DNA of 6,576 nucleotides from CAYOVG01 sp964407285 (lineage in GTDB: Bacteria; Desulfobacterota; Syntrophobacteria; Syntrophobacterales; Syntrophobacteraceae): positions 1 to 6,576 of the forward strand of contig CAYOVG010000375.1 of the NCBI GenBank assembly GCA_964407285.1. The letters are read 5' to 3'. This document shows positions 1-6,187 of the stretch, one piece after another (the first letter of the stretch is position 1; each line of letters starts with the position of its first letter). The notes beneath the pieces were generated by a model. The model searched no databases, was not told where the DNA came from, and saw nothing but the letters and a program-made list of their open reading frames with translations. The position numbers and the translations under genes are program-made.

Positions 1-563
1 TCTCATGCCAAACGATAGCATGAGTGGGATCTACTGGCAACAGTCTTCTCTGGTGGCGGGACGTCTTTTCTCATGATTTTCCTCTTGAAATAAGCAAGAG
101 AATCTAGTAATTTCCTAAAGCTTGGCGTCAATGAGGACTATTACCCCGGAATACTTGGTTGCCGAGGAAGCGGGGGATGCGCGGTTTTGCTCGCCCTCCA
201 TTCTACGCGACCCGGTTCCGGTTAGGTGGACCAAAGAAGTTCCTGCCGTTTCAGCCCCATTGTTTTGAGCCTCGAGCGCAATGATTCGCCGTGCCTTTTG
301 GGTGGCAGCGCGATGATCCACGCCGGGATGGATGTGGATATCGCACGGAGCGTTCCTTGCAGTGTTGTTTTGATCGACCCTGTCGAGCCCCGCGGATACG
401 GCGCTGCACGCCGGGCCGTGTTTCGACGGGGAGCAGTAGCTCGCAGGGGCCATGCCAGTAGTAAACTTCCGTCCAGACCACTCCAATACCGCCCATGTTC
501 CCCCCGGAGAGAGGGATGCCCGAGAACCGGCTCCGGACTCCGGCAGGCAGCGGCGTATTGGTA

Positions 564-569
564 TATATT
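564..569 (+). promoter_or_regulatory. Candidate -10 hexamer upstream of the glutamate synthase operon
   Basis: TATATT matches five of six bases of the sigma-70 -10 consensus and lies in a short AT-rich pocket within GC-rich DNA. Transcription would start near 576, giving a leader of about 40 nt before the ATG at 616. No convincing -35 box lies 16-18 bases upstream (541-546 reads CGGCAG), so this is a weak prediction. I found no sigma-54 -24/-12 element pointing towards the operon. Confidence 0.25.
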
Positions 570-595
570 CGAGAGGATATGCGAGTATCCAGCAC

Positions 596-604
596 GGGAA
601 GGAG
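596..604 (+). promoter_or_regulatory. Ribosome binding site that fixes the amidotransferase start
   Basis: GGGAAGGAG ends 11 bases before the ATG at 616. The frame stays open upstream to an ATG at 226, so this site matters for choosing the start. Together with the Met-Cys beginning required of class II amidotransferases, it supports 616 over the longer reading. Confidence 0.6.
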
Positions 605-615
605 AAAAGAGTGAG

Positions 616-1746
616 ATGTGTCGCCTATTTTGTATGACGAGCGAGAAGCCTCAATCTCCCATGACGGCTATACAGGCCCTGGATGTCATGCGTGAAGGGC
701 ATGACGGTTCGGGAGTCGGCCTGTTCCTGACCGACCTGGGAGGCCCGTTCGAGGAAATGAAGGGAGCGCCCATTCTATCCGGCATCTTCACCAACGAGGG
801 ATTGAAGCGGCTGGACGAGTATATGATGAGCATCGGGTTCATCACCAAGTACAGGATGTCCATAAAGATCCCCAAGAGTCCTCCGTCGGGAGTCCCCAAA
901 CGCGATATCTATCTCATCCGGGCGTACGAGTACCCGGAGGAATGGGAAAATCTGAGCCGGCCGCAGATCGAACTCCGCCTGCTGACGACCCGCCTTCAGC
1001 TTCGCAAGATGGGCGAGGAGAAGGAGGATATGATCGTTTACAGCTTCTGGCCCGATGTGATCATGATCAAGGAAATCGGCGACCCGCTCACCGTAGCGGA
1101 GTACCTCCAACTGGACCGCAAGGAATTCCTGGCGAGAATCGTCATGGCCCAGGGCCGGCAGAACACCAACTACGCCATCAACCTTTACGCATGCCACCCG
1201 TTCTTCATCCAGGGCGTCGCAACGATGACGAACGGCGAGAACACCGCCTTCATTCCCATCAGGGAGTTCCTGATGTCCCGCGGCTTTCCGGGATATACGG
1301 GCTACAACTCCGATTCGGAAGTCTTCACTCACATCCTGCATTATATGCTCAACAGCCTGGGACTCGGGATCGAAGCCTATAAGCACATCATCACCCCCTT
1401 GCAGGACGACAGCCTGAGCCGCCATCCCGACGGCGGTTTCCTCAAGCAACTCAAGCATGCGTGCCGCCGCCTGATCATCGACGGGCCCAATTGCGTGATG
1501 GGATGCCTCCCCGACAGGACCCTCTTCGTCGTTCAGGACCGCAAGAAGCTGCGCCCCGGCGTAGTGGGAGGGAAACCGGGCACATACGCCATTTCCTCGG
1601 AAATCTGCGGACTGGACGCGGCCATTCCCGATCGCGACAAGAGTAAGGATTTTCAACCCATGCACCTGGATACCGCTGTAATCGGTCCCGACCGCCAGGA
1701 GGTTAAGATATGCTCTCAGATGGATTCATTGCCCCCTCTTCACTAA
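616..1746 (+). CDS. Class II glutamine amidotransferase subunit of split glutamate synthase (GltB N-terminal-like)
   Basis: This 376-aa protein corresponds to the glutaminase domain of GltB as a separate subunit. It hydrolyses glutamine and passes ammonia to the FMN synthase domain encoded next door. It begins MCRLF, so Met removal leaves Cys2 as the N-terminal nucleophile; this is why I start at 616, not at the in-frame ATG at 226, which would bury the cysteine behind 130 unrecognised residues. Other Ntn-hydrolase signatures follow: HDGSGVG (29-35), Arg181 in GRQNT, HPF (194-196), the oxyanion pair Asn206-Gly207 in TNGE, and Asp233 in SDSE. Roughly residues 75-165 form an insertion between the nucleophile region and the Arg181 strand, as in stand-alone homologues such as GlxB/MgsA-type proteins (from memory). 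The 3' end overlaps the next gene by 37 nt, implying one transcript and probable translational coupling. A methylamine-glutamate N-methyltransferase subunit is a possible alternative, but the linked GltD-type reductase favours glutamate synthase. Confidence 0.88.
   Translation: MCRLFCMTSEKPQSPMTAIQALDVMREGHDGSGVGLFLTDLGGPFEEMKGAPILSGIFTNEGLKRLDEYMMSIGFITKYRMSIKIPKSPPSGVPKRDIYLIRAYEYPEEWENLSRPQIELRLLTTRLQLRKMGEEKEDMIVYSFWPDVIMIKEIGDPLTVAEYLQLDRKEFLARIVMAQGRQNTNYAINLYACHPFFIQGVATMTNGENTAFIPIREFLMSRGFPGYTGYNSDSEVFTHILHYMLNSLGLGIEAYKHIITPLQDDSLSRHPDGGFLKQLKHACRRLIIDGPNCVMGCLPDRTLFVVQDRKKLRPGVVGGKPGTYAISSEICGLDAAIPDRDKSKDFQPMHLDTAVIGPDRQEVKICSQMDSLPPLH
1697..1703 (+). promoter_or_regulatory. Strong Shine-Dalgarno for the FMN synthase subunit, inside the previous gene
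   Basis: AGGAGGT ends six bases before the ATG at 1710, a near-ideal site and spacing. It lies within the last codons of the amidotransferase gene, so ribosomes finishing that gene can re-initiate here. Confidence 0.8.
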
Positions 1747-3377
1747 GCGTCAAGGATCTGCTCTGGCAGATTCACTGGGATAAGGAAAAATGCACCTTGT
1801 GCGGGCGTTGCGCCGCCGTGTGCCCCGTTCACGCCATCGAACTCGGCGTTCATCGCAAGCGCATCGTTCAAACGCCGCCCGTCGGGCAGTTCGGGTTGTC
1901 GAAGGACGCACCCTCATCCTCGAACCTGTACCAGATCTACTACGGCATTCGCCAGCGGACCAACCCGGCGTACGGATGCGTCGGGTGCGCGTCCTGCAGC
2001 CTGGTGTGCCCGAACAACGCGATCGTGCCGGTCCGAGGCGACGAAGCCGACAAGCAGCGTTTCCACATCAACCAGGGCGGGACGCCGCGCAACAGGGGCG
2101 GCCGCCGCAACGCGCCGGACGGGTTGCAGGGCGGAGTCCTGGACCGCATCAAGTTCATCCGGATTTCCATGCTCACCGACCCGGCCCTGGACGCCGGCCG
2201 TCATGAGTTCGAACTGCGCACGCTGCTGGGGCGCGTGCTGCCCCCCGAGGAAACCCTCAAGCTCTACCGCGAGCAGGGCTGGTCCCCTCCCGTTCGGGAG
2301 ATCTACCCCCTGATGATCGGCTCGATGTCCTTCGGCGCCCTCTCTCCCAACATGTGGGAAGGGCTGCAGATGGGGGTCGCCTACCTCAACGAGGAAATGG
2401 GAATGCCGGTCCGCATGTGCACCGGTGAAGGCGGCTGCCCGCCCAGGCTCCTTCGCTCCCGCTTCATCAAGTACGTGATCCTGCAGATCGCGAGCGGCTA
2501 CTTCGGGTGGGACGAGATCATCCACGCCATCCCGGAGATGAAGGAAGACCCCTGCGCCGTGGAAATCAAGTACGGACAGGGCGCCAAGCCGGGAGACGGG
2601 GGCTTGCTCATGTGGTACAAAGTGAACAAGCTGATCGCGGCCATCCGAGGCGTTCCGCCGGGAGTCAGCCTCCCCAGCCCGCCGACGCACCAGACCAAGT
2701 ATTCCATCGAGGAATCCGTGGCCAAGATGATCCAGTCCATGTACATGGCCTGGGGCTTCCGCGTGCCCGTCTACCCCAAGATATCGGGGACTTCCACCGC
2801 CCTGGCCGTACTCAACAACCTCACCCGGAACCCGTATGCCGCCGGGCTCGCCATCGACGGCGAGGACGGCGGCACCGGGGCGGCCTACAACGTCTCCATG
2901 GACCACATGGGACACCCCATCGCGAGCAACATCCGCGACTGCTACCTGAACCTGGCCAAGCTCGGCAAACAGAACGAGATCCCGCTGTTTGCGGGCGGCG
3001 GCGTCGGCAAGAACGGAAACTTAGCGGCCAATGCCGCGGCGCTCATCATGCTGGGCGCGAGCGGCATCCAATCCGGCAAGTACATCATGCAGGCTGCGGC
3101 GGGTTGCCTGGGTTCCGAGTCCGACCGCTGCAACATCTGCAACATCGGGCAGTGTCCCAAGGGCATCACCTCCCAGGACCCGCGCCTCTACCGGCGTCTC
3201 GATCCCGAGAAGGTCGCCGAACGGCTCGTGGACGTCTACCTGAGCTTCGATATGGAGCTGAGGAAGATCGTCGCGCCGCTCGGACGCTCCACTTCGCTTC
3301 CCATCGGGATGTCGGACGCCCTGGGAATCAGCGACGTCGGCGCGGCCGAACGGCTTCAGATCAAATACGTCGTTTAG
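1710..3377 (+). CDS. gltB: Glutamate synthase central (FMN-binding) domain protein with N-terminal 2x[4Fe-4S] ferredoxin domain
   Basis: This 555-aa protein is the catalytic synthase subunit, of archaeal type. It adds ammonia to 2-oxoglutarate and reduces the 2-iminoglutarate to glutamate on FMN. Two ferredoxin motifs CX2CX2CX3CP come first (Cys28, 31, 34, 38 and Cys90, 93, 96, 100). The TIM-barrel synthase domain then spans about 150-520, with PLMIGSMSFGALS (200-212), TGEGG (238-242), KYGQGAKPGDGGLL (287-300), SPPTHQTKYSIEE (323-335), DGEDGGTGAA (383-392) and AGGGVGKNGN (428-437). The Cys-rich stretch 466-482 (Cys466, 474, 477, 482, then PKGI) stands where GltB carries its [3Fe-4S] cluster, but its spacing differs from the usual CX5CX4C. 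The protein lacks the amidotransferase and GXGXG domains of classical GltB, which are encoded by its neighbours, so the three products should form one complex. The ATG at 1710 is fixed by the AGGAGGT just before it. The symbol covers only the central part of a conventional gltB. Confidence 0.93.
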   Translation: MLSDGFIAPSSLSVKDLLWQIHWDKEKCTLCGRCAAVCPVHAIELGVHRKRIVQTPPVGQFGLSKDAPSSSNLYQIYYGIRQRTNPAYGCVGCASCSLVCPNNAIVPVRGDEADKQRFHINQGGTPRNRGGRRNAPDGLQGGVLDRIKFIRISMLTDPALDAGRHEFELRTLLGRVLPPEETLKLYREQGWSPPVREIYPLMIGSMSFGALSPNMWEGLQMGVAYLNEEMGMPVRMCTGEGGCPPRLLRSRFIKYVILQIASGYFGWDEIIHAIPEMKEDPCAVEIKYGQGAKPGDGGLLMWYKVNKLIAAIRGVPPGVSLPSPPTHQTKYSIEESVAKMIQSMYMAWGFRVPVYPKISGTSTALAVLNNLTRNPYAAGLAIDGEDGGTGAAYNVSMDHMGHPIASNIRDCYLNLAKLGKQNEIPLFAGGGVGKNGNLAANAAALIMLGASGIQSGKYIMQAAAGCLGSESDRCNICNIGQCPKGITSQDPRLYRRLDPEKVAERLVDVYLSFDMELRKIVAPLGRSTSLPIGMSDALGISDVGAAERLQIKYVV

Positions 3378-3467
3378 CGGCCCTTGCCGGATCGTGGGGG
3401 ACTGCCGGAGTACGGGAGTTACGGGAATACGGGAGTAGGGATTCTGGATATTTGAGAGGTTGAGGTT
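3378..3467 (+). promoter_or_regulatory. Operon-internal spacer with TACGGGA repeats and a G-quadruplex-compatible pattern
   Basis: This 90-nt gap separates two genes of an otherwise tightly packed operon. It contains three near-tandem copies of TACGGGA(GT/A) at 3411-3419, 3420-3427 and 3428-3436. The resulting GGG tracts at 3414-3416, 3423-3425, 3431-3433 and 3438-3440 are separated by 6, 5 and 4 bases, which fits the standard G3N1-7 quadruplex rule on the coding (mRNA) strand. The pattern ends 13 bases before the ribosome binding site of the next gene. A role in tuning translation or transcription of the reductase subunit is inference only. Confidence 0.5.
3454..3459 (+). promoter_or_regulatory. 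Ribosome binding site for the GXGXG-reductase fusion (start ambiguous)
   Basis: GAGAGG ends eight bases before the GTG at 3468. A second site, GGAG at 3470-3473, ends six bases before an in-frame ATG at 3480. Either start is possible and they differ by only four residues in a non-conserved N-terminus. I keep the GTG because the upstream site has good spacing. Confidence 0.5.
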
Positions 3468-5828
3468 GTGGAGACCGACATGGATAATCAACAGCAGGAT
3501 CATCAACAGTATTACCGGATATCGGGAAAGGAAGGGGGCCGTCGCATCGAGTCGCGCATCCTCGAGGAGCGGATGCAGCAGGCGGTGGCCCAGGGACATC
3601 GACACCTGGAAGTGGACGCCTTCGGCCATCACGGCATCGGCGGGCGTCTGTGGAGGGCCGGAAACGAACCGGTGCGGGTGAGGGTCGTCGGCCCGCCGGG
3701 GCAGCGCGTGGGGTCGATGGGCTTTCCCAACACGTCCATCGAAATCATGGGACCGGCTTCCGACGACGTGGGCTGGCTCAACGCGGGCGCTGAGATCGTC
3801 GTACGCGGCAACGCGGGCAACGGAACGTGCAACGCCATGGCCCAGGGGAAGGTCTTCGTGGCGGGCAGCATCGGCGCGCGCGGCATGACCATGACCAAGC
3901 AGAACCCCCGCTTCGCGCCCCCGGAACTCTGGGTGCTGGGGTCGGTGGGAGACTATTTCGCCGAATTCATGGCGGGCGGCATTGCGGTCGTATGCGGCCA
4001 CAACCCCCAGGTCCCCGAGAACGTGCTGGGATACCGGCCCACCGTGGGAATGGTGGGCGGCAGGATCTACTTCAGAGGTCCTATCAAGAGCTACAGCGTC
4101 TCGGACGCCAGGATGGTCCCCATCTCCGATGACGACTGGGACTGGCTCGCCACGGGTCTTCGCTCTTTCCTGGAGAAGATCGGGCGGACGGCCCTCTTCA
4201 AGGAGCTTTCGACCCGCGACCAGTGGCAGTTGCTGGTCGCTCGCGGCCCGCACGAGAGGTACGCGCGCCCGAAGCGCTCGATGCAGTCCTTCCAGAGTGA
4301 AGTGTGGGACAAGGAACTGGGGCGAGGCGGCATGATCGGCGATCTGACCGATCTCGACCGGAGCCCGATCCCCGTAATCACCACGGGGATTCTGCGCCGC
4401 TGGGTCCCCGTATGGGAGAACCGCAAGTACCTGTCCCCGTGCGAGGCGAGTTGTCCGACGGGAATCCCCGTGCACGAACGCTGGCGGCTCGTCCGAGAGG
4501 GGCGCATGGACGAGGCCGTGGACCTGGCCCTCGCCTACACTCCCTTTCCCGCCACGGTCTGCGGATACCTCTGCCCGAACCTGTGCATGCAGGGGTGCAC
4601 GCGCCGGACGGTCAACATGCCCGCGGTGGACATCACCCGGTTGGGCAAGGCGAGCATCGAGGCGAAGCTCCCGGAGCTTCCCCCGCTCTCGGGCAAGAGG
4701 ATCGCGGTGGTCGGCGGCGGTCCCGCGGGGCTTTCCATCGCCTGGCAGCTTCGCATGCAGGGGCACGAGGCGGTCGTCCACGACATGCAGCGCACGCTGG
4801 GCGGCAAGATCGCCTCGCTCATCCCGAAGTCGCGCATCCCGGACGAAGTGCTGAACGCGGAACTGGAGCGGATCGAAGAGGCGCTCCCAAGGATCAACCT
4901 GCGGCAGAAGCTCTCCAGGGACGACTTCGAGCAGTTGAAGCTCGACCACGACTTCGTGGTGATCGCCGTGGGGATGCAGAAGCCCCGCATTCTGCCGATT
5001 CCGGGCAAGGAGCGGCTCGTGCCGGCTCTCGAGTTCCTGCGCAAGAGCAAGGCCGGGGAAGGCAGCGTGGGCAAGCGGGTGGTCATCATCGGAGCGGGCA
5101 ACGTGGGCTGCGATGCGGCGACGGAAGCCCACCGGCTGGGAGCGGAAGACATCCTGCTCATCGACATCCAGGAACCGCTCTCCTTCGGCAAGGAGCGCCA
5201 GGAAGCCGAGGCCGCGGGCGCAAAGTTCCGCTGGCCGTGCTTCAGCAAGGCGGTCACCGGGAAAGGTCTGGAGCTGTCCACCGGTGAAGTCCTTCCGGCC
5301 GATACGGTCATCATCTCCATCGGCGATATGCCCGACCTGGACTTCCTGCCGGAAAGCATTGCGACGGACCGCGGGTTCATCAAGGTGGACGAGAACTACC
5401 AGACCACCGATCCGCACGTGTTCGCCATCGGCGACGCGGTGAAGATGGGGCTCCTGACGGACGCCATCGGATCGGGCAGAAAGGCGGCGAGGGCCATTTC
5501 GGACATCCTGGTGGGCAAGCGCCCCCGCGGGGACGCCCGCAAGAGGGTGGACTACTCGCGCATCAAGCTCGAATACTTCGACCCGAGGCTGCAGCAGTTC
5601 GACAGCGTCGAGCACTGCGCCTCCCAGTGCTCGTCGTGCGGTTCCTGCCGCGACTGCGGGGTGTGCGTCACGATCTGCCCCCAGGGGGCCGTCTCCCGGA
5701 AGGAAACCGCGACGGATGCGGGCTTCGAGATGGCGGTCGACCAGGAGCGCTGCATCGGGTGCGGCTTCTGCGCCGGCGCCTGCCCCTGCGGCATCTGGAA
5801 CCTCGTCGAAAACGACCCGCTGGATTGA
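3468..5828 (+). CDS. gltD: Glutamate synthase GXGXG domain fused to GltD-type FAD/NAD(P) oxidoreductase and C-terminal 2x[4Fe-4S] ferredoxin
   Basis: This 786-aa fusion supplies the structural GXGXG domain of GltB and the electron-input module of the complex. Residues about 45-250 are the GXGXG beta-helix domain (HGIGGR 55-60, NAGNGT 115-120, GSVGDYFAEFMAGG 158-171). After a linker comes a GltD/dihydropyrimidine dehydrogenase-type iron-sulfur helical domain with Cys325, 329, 365, 369, 373 and 377; the CxxC pair that usually opens this domain is absent. The FAD site is VVGGGPAG (414-421), with the late flavin motif VFAIGDA (651-657). The nucleotide site is IIGAGNVGCDAA (540-551), whose second strand ends LLIDIQEP, without the arginines typical of NADPH-binding GltD. 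The C-terminus carries two CX2CX2CX3CP motifs (Cys727, 730, 733, 737 and Cys762, 765, 768, 772) plus extra Cys717, 721, 724 and 774. Electrons should pass from NAD(P)H via FAD and the clusters to the FMN subunit. Cytoplasmic: no signal peptide or membrane segment is visible. The symbol applies to the reductase half. Confidence 0.92.
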   Translation: METDMDNQQQDHQQYYRISGKEGGRRIESRILEERMQQAVAQGHRHLEVDAFGHHGIGGRLWRAGNEPVRVRVVGPPGQRVGSMGFPNTSIEIMGPASDDVGWLNAGAEIVVRGNAGNGTCNAMAQGKVFVAGSIGARGMTMTKQNPRFAPPELWVLGSVGDYFAEFMAGGIAVVCGHNPQVPENVLGYRPTVGMVGGRIYFRGPIKSYSVSDARMVPISDDDWDWLATGLRSFLEKIGRTALFKELSTRDQWQLLVARGPHERYARPKRSMQSFQSEVWDKELGRGGMIGDLTDLDRSPIPVITTGILRRWVPVWENRKYLSPCEASCPTGIPVHERWRLVREGRMDEAVDLALAYTPFPATVCGYLCPNLCMQGCTRRTVNMPAVDITRLGKASIEAKLPELPPLSGKRIAVVGGGPAGLSIAWQLRMQGHEAVVHDMQRTLGGKIASLIPKSRIPDEVLNAELERIEEALPRINLRQKLSRDDFEQLKLDHDFVVIAVGMQKPRILPIPGKERLVPALEFLRKSKAGEGSVGKRVVIIGAGNVGCDAATEAHRLGAEDILLIDIQEPLSFGKERQEAEAAGAKFRWPCFSKAVTGKGLELSTGEVLPADTVIISIGDMPDLDFLPESIATDRGFIKVDENYQTTDPHVFAIGDAVKMGLLTDAIGSGRKAARAISDILVGKRPRGDARKRVDYSRIKLEYFDPRLQQFDSVEHCASQCSSCGSCRDCGVCVTICPQGAVSRKETATDAGFEMAVDQERCIGCGFCAGACPCGIWNLVENDPLD

Positions 5829-5834
5829 TCGTCC

Positions 5835-5905
5835 ACCGGATTGGATCGGCTTTACCTATGATCGCGATTGCGCGGCCAATCCGGTAAAGAGATAGAACCG
5901 TTTTT
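5835..5905 (+). terminator. Candidate operon terminator: 10-bp stem-loop followed at a distance by T5
   Basis: ACCGGATTGG (5835-5844) pairs perfectly with CCAATCCGGT (5876-5885), starting six bases after the stop codon of the reductase gene. The 31-base loop can form an inner CGCG/CGCG stem (5863-5866 with 5871-5874). A TTTTT run lies at 5901-5905, 15 bases past the stem, too far for a textbook intrinsic terminator. A competing stem, CTTTACC (5850-5856) with GGTAAAG (5883-5889), uses part of the same right arm, so two folds are mutually exclusive. Position favours a 3'-end role; the mechanism is uncertain. Confidence 0.4.
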
Positions 5906-5914
5906 GTTGGAGCG

Positions 5915-5965
5915 GCCGGCGGCCGCGACCGGACCGTCGAAACGCACCGGGTCGCGGCCGCCGGC
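5915..5965. repeat. Perfect 16-bp GC-rich inverted repeat
   Basis: GCCGGCGGCCGCGACC (5915-5930) is the exact reverse complement of 5950-5965, with a 19-base spacer that can add a small CGT/ACG stem closed by CGAA (5935-5944). Each arm contains the palindrome GCGGCCGC. No T run follows it on either strand, so it is not a standard intrinsic terminator. It could stabilise the operon's mRNA 3' end, back up termination, or be a dispersed palindromic element; its copy number elsewhere in the genome would distinguish these. Confidence 0.75.
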
Positions 5966-6132
5966 ACGCTTCATCGGCTTCGCAATTACAGCCTGAAGTG
6001 TTTGGGATCGGTCGATCAGGCCGCGGGCAACTACTCTCCCCCCCTGCTGAACGGTTACCCCCGTTGGATGCCCTGTTGAATGCCTTTTGAATGTCCTGTC
6101 GGTTATCCCTATCCGCTCGATGCCGGCGTCGA

Positions 6133-6150
6133 TATGGCGCCGGCGCCATA
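6133..6150. repeat. 18-bp perfect palindrome inside the Rpn remnant
   Basis: TATGGCGCCGGCGCCATA is its own reverse complement with no spacer. It lies between the MPY and ERIGI segments of the pseudogene, roughly where one frame change occurs and where intact relatives have only a short linker. It may be a small insertion or a by-product of slippage at GC-rich sequence; binding-site function cannot be judged here. Confidence 0.7.
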
Positions 6151-6187
6151 GGGCATGTCATAGGCATATTCTTCCGGTTTTCCATAA

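Larger units (their letters stand above)
1..615. other. Leader region with no supportable gene
   Basis: I see no recognisable gene in these 615 bases. The first 76 bases have an open plus frame (from base 2 to TGA at 74-76) that could be the last 24 codons of an upstream gene, but I do not recognise the peptide. Two small hairpins are present: a 7-bp stem CTCATGC/GCATGAG (2-8 with 18-24) and a 6-bp stem CTCTTG/CAAGAG (82-87 with 95-100). The second begins six bases after that TGA but has no T run behind it, so it is a poor intrinsic terminator. Bases 60-120 are more AT-rich than the rest. Open frames across 115-595 on both strands encode low-complexity, Arg- and Gly-rich peptides without a family signature and look like chance frames in GC-rich DNA. 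The region may hold the operon promoter and a decayed gene, but neither can be shown here. Confidence 0.6.

Noticed and set aside
2..76. Possible last 24 codons of an upstream gene
   Set aside because: The peptide is plausible in composition but too short to identify, and most 24-codon open stretches at a window edge are chance.
131..268. 45-codon plus-strand ORF
   Set aside because: No convincing ribosome binding site and no recognisable family; a chance frame is the simpler reading.
115..595. Two overlapping minus-strand ORFs in the leader (115-486 and 251-595)
   Set aside because: Neither encodes a recognisable protein, and the two overlap extensively in different frames.
226..615. In-frame 130-codon extension upstream of the amidotransferase
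   Set aside because: It has no family signature, lies before a good ribosome binding site, and would bury the nucleophilic Cys that must be at the N-terminus after Met removal.
3021..5615. 864-codon minus-strand open frame opposite the glutamate synthase genes
   Set aside because: It is a mirror of the plus-strand coding frames in GC-rich DNA, is rich in Arg, His, Asp and Ala, runs across two real genes and their spacer, and has no recognisable domain.
616..5828. Methylamine-glutamate N-methyltransferase (mgsABC) or glxBCD operon
   Set aside because: The same three domains are shared, but the fused GltD-type FAD/NAD(P) reductase supplies electrons that glutamate synthase needs and the methyltransferase does not.
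5915..5965. Intrinsic terminator
   Set aside because: The stem is strong but no T run follows it on either strand; the T5 at 5901-5905 lies before it on the plus strand.
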